From: Candidatus Woesearchaeota archaeon | Lineage (GTDB): Archaea > Nanoarchaeota > Nanoarchaeia > Woesearchaeales > JAGVZT01 | Assembly (NCBI GenBank): GCA_017608295.1 | Contig: JAFCGF010000049.1 | Span: 1 to 13,421, forward strand | Length of the DNA stretch: 13,421 nucleotides | Direction: 5' to 3' | Shown: positions 1 through 8,317 of the stretch, piece after piece | Layout of the letters: the number at the start of each line of letters is the position of its first letter | How positions within the stretch are numbered: the stretch's first letter is position 1 | Notes under the pieces: generated by a model | The model's input: only the letters and a program-made list of their open reading frames with translations | What the model was told of the DNA's origin: nothing | Database searches by the model: none | Position numbers and translations under genes: made by a program

Positions 1-1
1 A

Positions 2-70
2 ATCGGATATCTATCACCGATAGAATTCGAGCAGAAATTGAAAGAAGAATCGAAAGGAGTAATTATATAA
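2..70 (+). CDS. IS3-family transposase, C-terminal 22 residues (partial)
   Basis: Frame 2 opens at the window edge and ends at TAA 68-70, giving [20 protein letters not shown] plus two isoleucines. The G-Y-L-S-P-x-E-F-E block is the classic ending of the DDE (rve) integrase-core transposase OrfB of IS3-family elements, where it lies just after the catalytic core and near the C-terminus. In the family this enzyme cuts and rejoins the insertion sequence through a circular intermediate. Only the tail is visible, so the subgroup and whether the enzyme is intact cannot be judged. The competing open frame 1-120, which ends in a TGA overlapping the next ATG, is less convincing because its product resembles nothing I know. 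Confidence 0.75.
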   Translation: MGYLSPIEFEQKLKEESKGVII

Positions 71-71
71 T
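62..71 (+). promoter_or_regulatory. Possible outward TATA-like promoter element in the insertion-sequence end
   Basis: ATTATATAAT at 62-71 lies 46 bases before the first ATG of the truncated giant gene. As an archaeal TATA box it would place transcription start near 90-97, which fits. As a bacterial -10 (TATAAT, 66-71) the nearest TTGAAA (38-43) is spaced too widely. Insertion sequences often drive outward transcription, so this could be what now expresses the array. It also overlaps the transposase stop codon and may be only AT-rich chance. Confidence 0.25.
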
Positions 72-116
72 GTCTCGATTCATAGAGTCCACTATGAGGG
101 GGTCAGTCCAATATCA

Positions 117-3100
117 ATGACAGGAACAGGCAATTCTCTTTACCTGAATGATGGTGATGGACATTTCACAGCAATGGATAATTCAGTAACTGGCCTTGGA
201 ACCTGCTTTGAAGATGCACGTTCTGTGGTCTGGGGAGATGTAGACGGTGATGGTGACCAGGACTTTGCAGTTGGCGTTATGGACCTTGTAACACCATTTG
301 ATAATAATAATTTCCTGGGAATCAATAATGGCGATGGCAAATTCTTAATTGATTTCCAATATTATAATTCATCAGGATCTTGGATTGCTCTTCCAGAACT
401 TGAATGGAATAGTGAAGATAGTTTTTGGATGCCTACCCAGATGGCTAATAGCCTTAGTGTTTACACTTACCAAGAAATAGATATACCACCAGAAGATCTT
501 CCCAATAGTTTTGCGGCAGATTTTAATGACAATAGTGGAGGGTTTATTAAAGAGCAAGAATCAGTGAATCACGATATCAGTTGGGATAATGTTGAGGATA
601 GAATTAATGTTGATATGGGCCCATTACATGATGTCGCAGAAATATATAGTAGACAACTTGATTCATCTATTACAGATGGAGATGGGGATTGGGAATTCAG
701 TATAGACTTTTCAATGACCAATGGAGTTGAATCTCCAGGTGTATACGTTGTATTACGTACAGCCACAAATCCAACATCACTACCACGAATGTTCTATTAT
801 ATTACACATAATCAAATACGATTCAATTATTGGCCAGGCCCTGGTCATATACATGATATTTGCCACACGGGGGATATATCTCTAAATGAAGTTTACAGGA
901 TAAAAATAACTTATATTGATAAAGTACTATCTATGCAAGTTTTGGATGAATTAGATGACCCTATTCAATTATCCAGGGATATTGGAGGTATATTTGAAAC
1001 AATAAGCTATACGATTGGGGACAATGTTGATGATGGTTTCACCATAGGTGCAGCATCAATAGAGATCTATAATTCGGGTGATTTAGAAGGATGGTTTGAT
1101 GAAGTTAAGTTCCATTACTTACCAAGGATAGTATATTCCACACCAGATGGTATGAAAATGCTACATGATGGGACAAATGTATATGTAAAACATAGTTCCA
1201 GTTATTCTAAATTCAGCTTAGCACCTATTCAAGGAATTGAAACAACTTCCAGCCCAATTTTGAATTATGCTCTCAACGGCCAGGAAGTTTATGCAAACAC
1301 AGCCCACACAGCCGATGCGGATGGAGATGGATTAATAGACGGATTCGAGAGCAACCTCGGATGTTCTGAGGGAGATTTCGATTCTGACGACGATGGCCTA
1401 AGTGACGGATATGAATTTTACGTATCTCATACATTACCCAATAACCCAGATACGGATGGGGATGGAATCTTAGATGGCATAGAACTTGGAATTACCAGAG
1501 CGGATATTTTCACCGGAATGTGGAATACAGCAGTGAATCAATACATATACGGAACAGACCCAGGAGCCGAAGGTTTCAATGGTGGGGACCTAGATCCAAC
1601 CACAACAACTGACCCCAATGATGTTGATACAGATGATGATGGCCTTTCTGACGGTACAGGCGAAGATGCCAACTTAAATGGTATTTGGGAAGTTAATTTA
1701 ACTGAAACAGATGCGACTGTTTATGATACAGATGATGACGGCCTTTCTGATGGTGCTGAAACAACTACAGACCCATTGGACCTTGATTCGGATGATGATG
1801 GCATTAGTGACGGTGAAGAGGTTAAAAAATATGGAACCGATCCAAATGAGCCGGACACTGACAATGATGGCATAAGTGATGGTACGGAAGTCGGTAAGAC
1901 AATTGATCTTAAATCCCCAACTCCAGGAATTCTTGGCACTGTCGTGGATGCATATTTACATGATGCAGACTTTGGCTTAACCACGACCAATCCAATAGAT
2001 AATGACAGTGATGATGATGGCCTGATGGATGGAGAGGAAGATTCAGATGGCAACGGAAGAATCTTAGGAGATGATACTGTCTTTGGAATCTGGGAAATTG
2101 CTGACGAAACATGGCTGGAAACTGACCCTAACAACCCAGATACTGATGTAGATGGATTATGGGACGGCGATGAACAGGATATAGCTATTGAGAAGGATGG
2201 AATTCCAAATGTTTATATCACAAATCCATTGGACTTCGACTCAGATAATGATAACCTATCAGATGGTGATGAAGTTATAACTCATGGAACCGACCCCAAT
2301 GAACAGGACACCGACGATGATAATCTGAACGACTACCTTGAAATCAATGGCTGGACTATTCATGTAAATGGCATTGTGGTATTGGTCACCTCAAATCCAT
2401 TAATGGAAGATACAGATGGAGATAATTTACCTGATGACCTTGAACATGATGGCTGGTTTATTGATGTTGACAATTATATTCTAGTAGTATCAGATCCAGA
2501 TAATACAGATACAGATGATGACGGCCTGCCAGATTATGACGAGTTCTATCATTCCGCGGAAGACAACACATACCAGAGAGATGGAATATTACTCAATAGA
2601 ACGGACCCATTACTTCGTGATACAGACAAAGACAGAATTATGGATGCCATAGACAAAGACCCAAACCCGCTAAATGGGGATGCCGATGAAGATGGACTTG
2701 GTGATGGGTATGAGGATTGGGATTTAGATGGAGATGTTGACAGCATGGAAGAAACGGATCCAAATATTGTAGATTCTGACAGTGACGGCCTACCAGACGG
2801 CTATATCGAAGGCTGGAACTACTGGTATTTAGATACTGATGGAGATGGATATACCAATGGAGATGCCGGTACATGGGCTGCAACCCCGCCAACTGGATAT
2901 ACTGCACTGTTCACTAATACGGCAGATGCGGATATGTGGGAGGGCGAGGACCTCAATTGTGATGGCGTAAAAGGCGCCACTGAATTAGACCCAAAACTAA
3001 GTGATTCGGACATAGACACAATACCAGATGGTGTAGAGTTAATAGGTTGGTTCATCACAATAAATGGTGTGGAATCTCACATATCATCCGACCCCACGAC

Positions 3101-5444
3101 AAAGCATTCTGATAGTGATGGAATTCAAGATGACGTTGAAATAAGTTTATTTACCAATCCGAGTTCAAGCGATACAGACGATGATGGTATTGACGATGAT
3201 GTTGAGATAGATGGCTGGGATATTATTGTTGAAGGGGTGACAATCTTCGTGACAAGTGACCCTGCATCTAACAATTCAGATTCTGATACTCTGGACGATG
3301 AAACAGAATATGAAATTGGTTCCGCTCTGGATGAGGAGGACACGGACGGTGATGGCATCTGGGACGGAATAGAGTACAACGGCTGGTACACCACCATCAA
3401 TGGCGACCCGAACAGTTGGGTAAACTCCAGCGCATTAGTGACCGATACCGATTCTGATGGAATCCCAGACTATGATGAATATCTCGGTCCTGACCTTATT
3501 GCCCCTGGAGTAACTGGGGACGCTCTGGATTCAACAGACCCGTCCAGTGAGGATACAGATAATGACGGTCTGCTGGACGGTGTGGAGGTCGATATGGGAG
3601 CCAACCCGAGAACCAACGATACTGATAACGACGGTCTGGAAGATGGAATCGAAGTGGAAGGTTGGTACACGTTCAAGATTGATTTCAGGTCTGCCGATGA
3701 CGGTGCTGAATGGCACGTTGTCGGTGATGTATTGTCCAGCCTGGACAGGGACGGAGACGGTCTTAACGATACGCAGGAATACCTCTACGGTTCCGACCCG
3801 GACATGATTGACACTGACGGCGATAATATCCCGGATAATCTTGATATTTCAATGTATGACGACTCCTTGGTTGTGGACTATGTCGGCCCCTCCCTTTTAG
3901 TCCCGGAATTATCGGAAGAAATAGTTTACTCCTGGTGGGGAATCCTTAACATCTACATGGCTGTGGAACATGTCTGGGTCACCGCTTCCACGGAAGTGAA
4001 TGATATGGCAGGCGTTGATTTTTTTACTGCTTCTGTTCTGGGCGAAGATGAGAATTATACCATGACCCGGGATGCTTATGGACTGTGGTCCTGTACATTT
4101 GGCATAGATTTTGCTGGCCAGTATGTAACAGGTTACAAAGTTGCGGTAACAGCGGCAGACAATAATGGGAACATGAATCAGACTGTTCAATATGGCGGCG
4201 CATTGGAACAGATTTCAGCAGCCATGTCCAAATTTATGATGTACACTACTGTTCCATATTATAATGGAGCGATTGCCGGTACATTCCATGGATTTGCGGG
4301 AGCTCTTTTCTCCGAAATAGACTTCCTGCTGCATCTGCATGAAATTCTTGACATGCTTGATGAAATAAAGGAAGCAATGGGCGCACTTTGGGACGGCGGA
4401 TGGGATGGGTTCATGGAAATGGTGAATGCTACCTTAACTAATTTTGATGAATTAACAGAGAGGGTAAATCCGTATTCTGACAGCGGCTTCTTCGCTTCAA
4501 TGCATGAACAGTTCAGTTGGGGTTTCAAGCAAGGATATATTGGCGGAATTATAGCGGAAATGATTCTTGTCGCCTGGGTTACTGCAGGAATTGGAACAGC
4601 AACTGGCCTGTCTGCAAAGATAACACGAGTTGTTGAATTGATAAGTACTAATATCAGGTTGGTAGCCCAAGGTATAATCAATCTGCTGCATGCAGGAGAA
4701 TTAGTGAAAAAATTCTTGAGTGTTGTGAGATGGATAGCTGGAGGAGTGGCAAGTGTGGTGGAAACTGTTGTACTGCGTACAACACTTATCATTGAGACCG
4801 CCTTCAGCTCCGGCCACTCATTTGGTTCTGTTGCACGGGCCATGAGGTTGGCAACGAGAGCTTCACTCAGCTGGAGCGATGATGGCGTGAGGGGGCTGAG
4901 TAGATCCATGATGAGGTTAGGGTCTGACCATACCGATGACCTTGCTAGGCAATTAGCCAGTGATGCGGACGATGCGTTTTCGTTTGTTGCTAGGAATTCT
5001 GATGATGCGTTGGAGCTGGCGGCGAAGAAGGATGTTACTACTCTGAGGAAGTATGTGGAGATGGAGAGGAATCTGGATGATATTCTTTCCAGAAGTGCAA
5101 AAGAATTCGAACCTGGACGTCTAAAGAGTCATTGGGATGGCCCTGATGGACATCAAAGTGAATTCCCAGAATTTTCAACAGCACAAGAATATCAGTCCTA
5201 TGCTAGCGAAGTGGCTAGAGACCCAGCATCAAAAAGGATATTAAGTTATCACCATGGGAATACGCCAAATTATGGCTTTTATAGAATAGAGCCAAGTGGT
5301 CAAGTAACATTTGTTTCTGTAAGTGATACTGGAGTAATAAGAACCTGCTTTAGACCAATTGATGAGGTGAGATACTTTGAACGCATAAATAGACAAGGTA
5401 CACGAATATTTGATAGACTAGTACGATTATCAGGAGGAGATTGA
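117..5444 (+). CDS. T1: giant TSP3-repeat polymorphic toxin with C-terminal BECR-like RNase tip, 5'-truncated
   Basis: A 1775-residue open frame. Residues 1-75 carry VCBS/FG-GAP blades ([19 protein letters not shown]). About 130-337 look like a concanavalin/LamG-type beta-sandwich, and 398-1250 hold about 27 Asp-rich TSP3 Ca2+ repeats. About 1283-1362 is Ig-like. From 1362 to 1562 it is helical with hydrophobic stretches near 1473-1500 and 1532-1562. A pre-toxin segment (SSGHSFGS...[10 protein letters not shown]) fills 1564-1636. The last ~110 residues are the toxin: H1672, H1679, an E-F-x(4)-T-A-x-E-Y block, and G1739-V-I-R-T-C-F-R-P1747. I recall this pattern from C-termini of bacterial RHS and hemagglutinin toxins, probably BECR-fold RNases. 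There is no signal peptide, and the frame opens in the middle of a VCBS repeat just after the insertion-sequence end, so the true N-terminus is probably lost. A stop in this frame at 60-62 prevents fusion to the transposase. ATG 117 is simply the first available start. GAGGGGGTC (97-105) is a distant possible RBS. Confidence 0.85.
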   Translation: MTGTGNSLYLNDGDGHFTAMDNSVTGLGTCFEDARSVVWGDVDGDGDQDFAVGVMDLVTPFDNNNFLGINNGDGKFLIDFQYYNSSGSWIALPELEWNSEDSFWMPTQMANSLSVYTYQEIDIPPEDLPNSFAADFNDNSGGFIKEQESVNHDISWDNVEDRINVDMGPLHDVAEIYSRQLDSSITDGDGDWEFSIDFSMTNGVESPGVYVVLRTATNPTSLPRMFYYITHNQIRFNYWPGPGHIHDICHTGDISLNEVYRIKITYIDKVLSMQVLDELDDPIQLSRDIGGIFETISYTIGDNVDDGFTIGAASIEIYNSGDLEGWFDEVKFHYLPRIVYSTPDGMKMLHDGTNVYVKHSSSYSKFSLAPIQGIETTSSPILNYALNGQEVYANTAHTADADGDGLIDGFESNLGCSEGDFDSDDDGLSDGYEFYVSHTLPNNPDTDGDGILDGIELGITRADIFTGMWNTAVNQYIYGTDPGAEGFNGGDLDPTTTTDPNDVDTDDDGLSDGTGEDANLNGIWEVNLTETDATVYDTDDDGLSDGAETTTDPLDLDSDDDGISDGEEVKKYGTDPNEPDTDNDGISDGTEVGKTIDLKSPTPGILGTVVDAYLHDADFGLTTTNPIDNDSDDDGLMDGEEDSDGNGRILGDDTVFGIWEIADETWLETDPNNPDTDVDGLWDGDEQDIAIEKDGIPNVYITNPLDFDSDNDNLSDGDEVITHGTDPNEQDTDDDNLNDYLEINGWTIHVNGIVVLVTSNPLMEDTDGDNLPDDLEHDGWFIDVDNYILVVSDPDNTDTDDDGLPDYDEFYHSAEDNTYQRDGILLNRTDPLLRDTDKDRIMDAIDKDPNPLNGDADEDGLGDGYEDWDLDGDVDSMEETDPNIVDSDSDGLPDGYIEGWNYWYLDTDGDGYTNGDAGTWAATPPTGYTALFTNTADADMWEGEDLNCDGVKGATELDPKLSDSDIDTIPDGVELIGWFITINGVESHISSDPTTKHSDSDGIQDDVEISLFTNPSSSDTDDDGIDDDVEIDGWDIIVEGVTIFVTSDPASNNSDSDTLDDETEYEIGSALDEEDTDGDGIWDGIEYNGWYTTINGDPNSWVNSSALVTDTDSDGIPDYDEYLGPDLIAPGVTGDALDSTDPSSEDTDNDGLLDGVEVDMGANPRTNDTDNDGLEDGIEVEGWYTFKIDFRSADDGAEWHVVGDVLSSLDRDGDGLNDTQEYLYGSDPDMIDTDGDNIPDNLDISMYDDSLVVDYVGPSLLVPELSEEIVYSWWGILNIYMAVEHVWVTASTEVNDMAGVDFFTASVLGEDENYTMTRDAYGLWSCTFGIDFAGQYVTGYKVAVTAADNNGNMNQTVQYGGALEQISAAMSKFMMYTTVPYYNGAIAGTFHGFAGALFSEIDFLLHLHEILDMLDEIKEAMGALWDGGWDGFMEMVNATLTNFDELTERVNPYSDSGFFASMHEQFSWGFKQGYIGGIIAEMILVAWVTAGIGTATGLSAKITRVVELISTNIRLVAQGIINLLHAGELVKKFLSVVRWIAGGVASVVETVVLRTTLIIETAFSSGHSFGSVARAMRLATRASLSWSDDGVRGLSRSMMRLGSDHTDDLARQLASDADDAFSFVARNSDDALELAAKKDVTTLRKYVEMERNLDDILSRSAKEFEPGRLKSHWDGPDGHQSEFPEFSTAQEYQSYASEVARDPASKRILSYHHGNTPNYGFYRIEPSGQVTFVSVSDTGVIRTCFRPIDEVRYFERINRQGTRIFDRLVRLSGGD
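1308..3865 (+). repeat. TSP3-type calcium-binding repeat region of T1 (about 27 units)
   Basis: Roughly 27 copies of D-x-D-x-D-G-[LI]-x-D-[GDY]-x-E, usually separated by N-P-x or T-D-P linkers, cover about 850 residues. The Asp ladder is the known Ca2+-binding TSP3 motif and would make a stiff, calcium-dependent stalk. Some copies are degenerate, for example [10 protein letters not shown] near 2626-2655 and SDIDTIPDG near 3004-3030. The coding DNA is rich in GAT/GAC, which produces long serine-rich reading frames on the opposite strand that are not genes. The block ending [20 protein letters not shown] (near 2086-2145) is matched by a similar block in the second giant gene near 12793-12855. 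Confidence 0.9.
4806..5022 (+). repeat. Pre-toxin homology segment in T1 (copy 1 of 4)
   Basis: Codes [16 protein letters not shown], then [12 protein letters not shown] and a D-D-rich helical stretch. The same segment follows the signal peptides of T3 and T4 and, without its first part, that of T2. It marks the boundary between shell and toxin tip and provides the shared DNA through which tips could be exchanged. It is probably all alpha, with repeated A-D-D-[ILVA]-x-R-x-L turns. Confidence 0.8.
5433..5439 (+). promoter_or_regulatory. Strong ribosome-binding site for I1
   Basis: GGAGGAG lies inside the last codons of T1, six bases before ATG 5446. It fixes the I1 start and shows that I1 is translated from the same transcript as T1. 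Confidence 0.75.
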
Positions 5445-5445
5445 A

Positions 5446-6009
5446 ATGTGGCAAGATATTAACTGGCAAGTCAATTATTACGAGGAAAACATCAATCGAT
5501 TGAAAATCAACATGGAGAATAAACAAGAATTAATGCTGCCCCCTGCTTATTCTCCTTTGGGCTTACTATGCTCAATGCGAGTAAACTTCTCATGGCCAAA
5601 AACAATTGTGAAATTGCACTCAGCTGGTTTAGAAGAACGTATAAGGACATTAGATAATACATTGAAATCTTTCCTTCAAATACATCGTTCAGATATTTTA
5701 GTATTCATAAAAAATATATTCGAGCATTATTGCATAAAATACAATGGATATATGCAGGTCGTTTGTGAACTCGAAGAAGAATATGGTGATGCTTTTGATA
5801 TAAGAGATGGAATAGAAGCCATCATCTGGATGTACCCAGAATTAAAACTAAGAGAGCATCCATTGTACAAAAAAGTTGAAGAAGGCGATGAATTACTGCG
5901 AAAGGCAATCCCAGAGTTGGCAGCCAAAAATTATCTTTGGTGGTCGGACGAACATCCAAAAGAATACTGGTGGCAACATCTAGCCAAGATGGCAAGTGAG
6001 AAACCATGA
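5446..6009 (+). CDS. I1: putative immunity protein to T1
   Basis: 187 residues, predicted soluble, with no signal peptide or membrane segment, so it should remain in the cytoplasm where it can neutralise a ribonuclease tip. It starts one base after the T1 stop behind a strong RBS. The function is inferred from position: a small gene tightly coupled 3' of a toxin tip is the hallmark of polymorphic toxin immunity. I do not recognise the family. A stretch near residues 60-110 (V-K-L-H-S-A-G-L-E-E...) resembles V-E-F-H-S-C-G-L-E-R in I2, and P-E-L-K-L-R-E-H-P-L-Y-K-K near the end resembles P-R-L-K-E-H-P-A-V-K-K in I2, so the two may be distant relatives. The last residues, ASEKP, are identical to those of I2. 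The TGA stop overlaps the ATG of T2 as ATGA (6006-6009). Confidence 0.7.
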   Translation: MWQDINWQVNYYEENINRLKINMENKQELMLPPAYSPLGLLCSMRVNFSWPKTIVKLHSAGLEERIRTLDNTLKSFLQIHRSDILVFIKNIFEHYCIKYNGYMQVVCELEEEYGDAFDIRDGIEAIIWMYPELKLREHPLYKKVEEGDELLRKAIPELAAKNYLWWSDEHPKEYWWQHLAKMASEKP

Positions 6010-6040
6010 AATTCCACTTGCTAGTGACTGTTGTGCTTGT
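5992..6040 (+). repeat. Constant cassette junction, copy A (I1 end to T2 start)
   Basis: GCAAGTGAGAAACCATGA is followed by a nearly conserved run through the start of the signal peptide. It matches 7265-7313 (I2 end to T3 start) with only scattered differences, mostly at third codon positions. It carries the shared ASEKP tail of the immunity gene, the ATGA overlap and the first ten codons of the signal peptide. This suggests cassettes were duplicated or swapped as units with fixed edges here. Confidence 0.8.
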
Positions 6041-6653
6041 CCTCTTTTTGTCTACCCTGCTCCCAGTTTACAATGGGCAAGCAGACCTATACCAACATGA
6101 ATACGAAGATACTCCTTCGGTCACCTGGAGCGACGACGGAGTCAGAGGTCTCAGCAGTTATATGTTGCGTAATGGCGGAAGCAATGCGGATGATATTGTT
6201 CGGGCATTAGGAAATAATGCGGATGATGTGTTCCGAATTTCTTCTAGATCAAATGTTCTTGAATTATCCGATGATGCTTTGCGAGCAATAAACAGTAAAT
6301 TGGATGATGCTGCTAGAAGGGGAATTCCACGAGAAAAAGTGATGTCTGTTGTGATTGATCCACAGGATAGAGTAACCGCCCTTGCATATCTTGACGAAGA
6401 TAGATTTATCCATTTAATTGATAGGCATGAACTTGACTTTGCAAGTAAATTTGGAACAAGCACAAATCAGGAAATTCAAGTCCTTGTAGAAAACAGTGTA
6501 AGGTCAAGAATTACAGGGCCAAATCCTCCACTTGGTGGAATTAATTATTATTATGAAGTGCAACCTGGTAAATGGATGCGAACAAGCACAGGTTTAGACG
6601 GAAGAATAATAACTTCATCTCCATATTCCGGTAATGTACCGGGGGTGCCATGA
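6006..6653 (+). CDS. T2: signal-peptide mini-toxin with BECR-like RNase domain
   Basis: 215 residues. Residues 1-26 form a Sec signal peptide (MKFHLL...NGQA, cleavage likely after GQA). Then comes a shortened pre-toxin segment: [10 protein letters not shown] at 41-50 and two A-D-D-[IV]-x-R/F-R turns at about 61-79, lacking the SGHSFGS part seen in T1, T3 and T4. The toxin domain is about 130-215: H136-x4-H141, then G199-R-I-I-T203-S-S-P206 near the end. That His pair plus a terminal G-x-I-x-T-x-x-P strand is the pattern of BECR-fold (barnase/EndoU/colicin E5-D/RelE) ribonucleases. The fold assignment is pattern-based and substrate is unknown. The giant shell is absent, so the protein is either secreted as is or serves as a donor of toxin tips. 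Its ATG overlaps the I1 stop and its own TGA overlaps the I2 start. Confidence 0.8.
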   Translation: MKFHLLVTVVLVLFLSTLLPVYNGQADLYQHEYEDTPSVTWSDDGVRGLSSYMLRNGGSNADDIVRALGNNADDVFRISSRSNVLELSDDALRAINSKLDDAARRGIPREKVMSVVIDPQDRVTALAYLDEDRFIHLIDRHELDFASKFGTSTNQEIQVLVENSVRSRITGPNPPLGGINYYYEVQPGKWMRTSTGLDGRIITSSPYSGNVPGVP

Positions 6654-7282
6654 TGTCAAAATTTAAGATAGAGTTTAAAGTACGGCCAGTTTCAGGAATG
6701 AGCAAAGGAGATGATAATATCCTCAAAGATAGAGTTCTTGAAAGATATCCAAACGTCAATCTTGGTGAAGATGAATTGATGCCATTTAGGGATATGGGTG
6801 GATTCATAGCAATTGAGGTAGACGATAGGCAAGTCTTTGACAGACCTCACAGTAAATCCCCTGAAGGTGTAGAAGTTGCACACACTAGACGAGAAATAAT
6901 TATTGAGGATAAATACTTCTATTGGGATTTCTTATGTGTTGTTCTTCTTGAACTTTGTCAGAACACAATAAAGCTTGTTGAAAGAAAACCATCTACTGAT
7001 AAGATATATTCAAGCTTTGGTGATTCAGATCATGGCCTTTATATCACCATGTTATCATCCTCAAATGTGCTTGTTGAGTTTCATAGTTGTGGCCTTGAAA
7101 GAGAGAACCTGAAAACTGAAATATCTATTCACGAATTCGGAAACGAAGTTTTGAGAGTATGCAGGGAATATGTCCAAGCGTTAGTTGCCATCAATCCACG
7201 TTTGAAAGAACATCCCGCGGTGAAGAAAATAGTTACATTGTGTGATAACTTGGAAATGGATTTAGCAAGCGAGAAACCATGA
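6650..7282 (+). CDS. I2: putative immunity protein to T2
   Basis: 210 residues from ATG 6650, or 209 from the adjacent ATG 6653. GGGGGTG (6641-6647) pairs fully with the 16S tail if G-U pairs are allowed. It lies better spaced for 6653, while 6650 gives the ATGA overlap with the T2 stop. It is soluble, with no signal peptide. The C-terminal part (E-F-x-N-E-V-L-R-V-C-R-E-Y, then about 20 residues later V-K-K-x(3)-L-C-D) matches I3 (D-F-K-E-A-V-L-R-C-A-N-E-L ... F-K-K-L-C-D), so I2 and I3 form one family. It has no named family that I recognise. The immunity role is inferred from position directly after T2. It ends in ASEKP like I1 and its TGA overlaps the ATG of T3. Confidence 0.7.
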   Translation: MMSKFKIEFKVRPVSGMSKGDDNILKDRVLERYPNVNLGEDELMPFRDMGGFIAIEVDDRQVFDRPHSKSPEGVEVAHTRREIIIEDKYFYWDFLCVVLLELCQNTIKLVERKPSTDKIYSSFGDSDHGLYITMLSSSNVLVEFHSCGLERENLKTEISIHEFGNEVLRVCREYVQALVAINPRLKEHPAVKKIVTLCDNLEMDLASEKP

Positions 7283-7313
7283 GATTCCACTTGTTAGTAA
7301 CTGTTGTACTTGT
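7265..7313 (+). repeat. Constant cassette junction, copy B (I2 end to T3 start)
   Basis: Second copy of the junction described at 5992-6040: GCAAGCGAGAAACCATGA, then the first codons of the signal peptide. The I3-T4 junction (about 8816-8860) keeps the ATGA overlap and the signal peptide but has a diverged immunity tail (KSGENK). Confidence 0.8.
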
Positions 7314-8313
7314 TATCCTTCTATCCTCACAACTCCCGGTTCGTAACGGGCAAGCAGAATCATTCACAGATGAATTTCCATCCGAGAATTCCGGCCACTC
7401 CTTCGGCTCACTGGCACGGTCTTTGAAGATGGCGGCGAAAGTATCAGTTGAGTGGAGCGATGATGGTGTTAAAGGTCTGAGCAAATACATGATGCGGAAC
7501 GGTGCCACGAAAGCAGATGATATTGTGAGGGCGCTGGGGACGAATGCGGATGATGTGTTTCGGATTTCGTCGAAGAGCAGCTATCAGCTTGGCGATGATG
7601 CTTTGCTGGCGATTGAGAAGTTAGTGGCAGACGGTAGTGTCAGTGCCACTAAATGGTCAGACGATGCTATGAGAGGTCTTGGAAATGCCATGCACCACAA
7701 CCTGGATGATGTGACCAAAATCTTTGCCAGTTATTCCGATGAGGTTGCAGAGAGTACGATGAAGGGTGTCGGGAAAGGGGTTATTGATGTCAGAAATGTA
7801 GATGTTGATGATTTGGCGAGATATATTGATGAAGTTTATGATGGGGACATCGTTAATGCATTTGATAGTGTTCTGAAAGATGGAACTACAAATGTAGATG
7901 CCATTACTGCTTTCAAAACTGCAAAGTTGAAGGATGGCAATGAAGTTTTTGTGGTAATGAAAAAAGGTAGAGCAGACATTTTAGGAGCAGACGATAAATG
8001 GTATGGTGGTTTTGGTAGAGAACATATTAAATTCAAACATATTGATGGTAATGTTCCAAAGAGTGGAACATCTCTATTTTTAGATATGACAGAGGATGAA
8101 ATTATGGAAGTAATATACAGAGGGCTGAAAGAAACCCCTGCTGAAAACATTGGAGGAGTAACGAAACTAACTTATAAATATCCGAATAATCTGGGGAATC
8201 CTGATATTAATCACATAATTATTGTGGTAGATACTTCAAACGGAAACTCAATCACAACTGCGTTTCCAGTATATCGTGAAGGATATGTCGGTCCAGGGAT
8301 GCCATGGGGGTGA
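7279..8313 (+). CDS. T3: signal-peptide mini-toxin with BECR-like C-terminal domain
   Basis: 344 residues. The signal peptide is 1-26 (MRFHLL...NGQA). The full pre-toxin segment follows: S38-G-H-S-F-G-S, W59-S-D-D-G-V-K-G-L-S and A-D-D-[IV] turns. A second, degenerate copy (KWSDDAMRGLG) near residue 123 shows that this helical module is itself repeated. The stretch GVGKGVIDV... is shared with T4. The toxin domain is about 215-344: H249-x4-H254, an F-L-D-M-T-E-D-E-I block, and G322-N-S-I-T326-T-A-F-P330. The His spacing and the ending parallel T2, so a BECR-type RNase is likely although sequence identity is low. The ATG overlaps the I2 stop. The TGA stop (8311-8313) sits inside the GGTGAT ribosome-binding site of I3. 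Confidence 0.8.
   Translation: MRFHLLVTVVLVILLSSQLPVRNGQAESFTDEFPSENSGHSFGSLARSLKMAAKVSVEWSDDGVKGLSKYMMRNGATKADDIVRALGTNADDVFRISSKSSYQLGDDALLAIEKLVADGSVSATKWSDDAMRGLGNAMHHNLDDVTKIFASYSDEVAESTMKGVGKGVIDVRNVDVDDLARYIDEVYDGDIVNAFDSVLKDGTTNVDAITAFKTAKLKDGNEVFVVMKKGRADILGADDKWYGGFGREHIKFKHIDGNVPKSGTSLFLDMTEDEIMEVIYRGLKETPAENIGGVTKLTYKYPNNLGNPDINHIIIVVDTSNGNSITTAFPVYREGYVGPGMPWG
7315..7359 (+). repeat. 45-bp identical repeat in signal-peptide coding DNA (copy in T3)
   Basis: These 45 bases are identical to 8872-8916 in T4 and code I-L-L-S-S-Q-L-P-V-R-N-G-Q-A-E. The flanking sequence up to the WSDDG motif is also clearly related. Identity this long, with third positions unchanged, points to recent duplication or gene conversion between cassettes. 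Confidence 0.9.
7531..7563 (+). repeat. 33-bp identical repeat at end of pre-toxin segment (copy in T3)
   Basis: GCGCTGGGGACGAATGCGGA and the following 13 bases are identical to 9085-9117 in T4. They code A-L-G-T-N-A-D-D-V-F-R. T2 carries the related protein stretch A-L-G-N-N-A-D-D-V-F-R near 6206-6238 with several base changes. Toxin-specific sequence diverges soon after this point, as expected of a recombination edge. Confidence 0.85.
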
Positions 8314-8314
8314 T
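8306..8314 (+). promoter_or_regulatory. Ribosome-binding site upstream of I3
   Basis: GGGGGTGAT overlaps the T3 stop codon (TGA 8311-8313). It ends three bases before ATA 8318, exactly the spacing between GGTGAT and ATG in I5 (11852-11863). It therefore points to ATA 8318 as the position where I3 translation should start. Confidence 0.5.
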
Positions 8315-8317
8315 TAA

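Larger units (their letters stand above)
1..110 (+). mobile_element. Right end of an IS3-family insertion sequence
   Basis: The transposase tail ends at base 70. About 40 bases later the non-coding stretch ends in GAGGGGGTCAGTCCA (96-110). Read from the other strand this is TGGACTGACCCCCTC, which has the look of an IS3-family terminal inverted repeat (begins TG, followed by a run of C). I place the element edge at about 110. From 111 the sequence becomes VCBS-repeat coding sequence. The left end, the target duplication and the rest of the element lie outside the window, so the exact edge is inferred. The element points the same way as the array downstream. Confidence 0.7.

Noticed and set aside
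1..120. Frame-1 open reading frame ending in a TGA that overlaps ATG 117, which could be the tail of an upstream immunity gene.
   Set aside because: Thirty-nine open codons are not significant, the product resembles nothing known, and frame 2 gives a recognisable IS3 transposase ending followed by an inverted-repeat-like sequence.
1721..3716. Several long reading frames on the opposite strand, rich in serine and proline.
   Set aside because: They are the reverse complement of GAT/GAC-rich TSP3 repeats, lack ribosome-binding sites and have repetitive, low-complexity products.
3547..3807. An 86-codon + strand frame inside T1.
   Set aside because: It lies wholly within the TSP3 coding region in another frame and gives an implausible protein.
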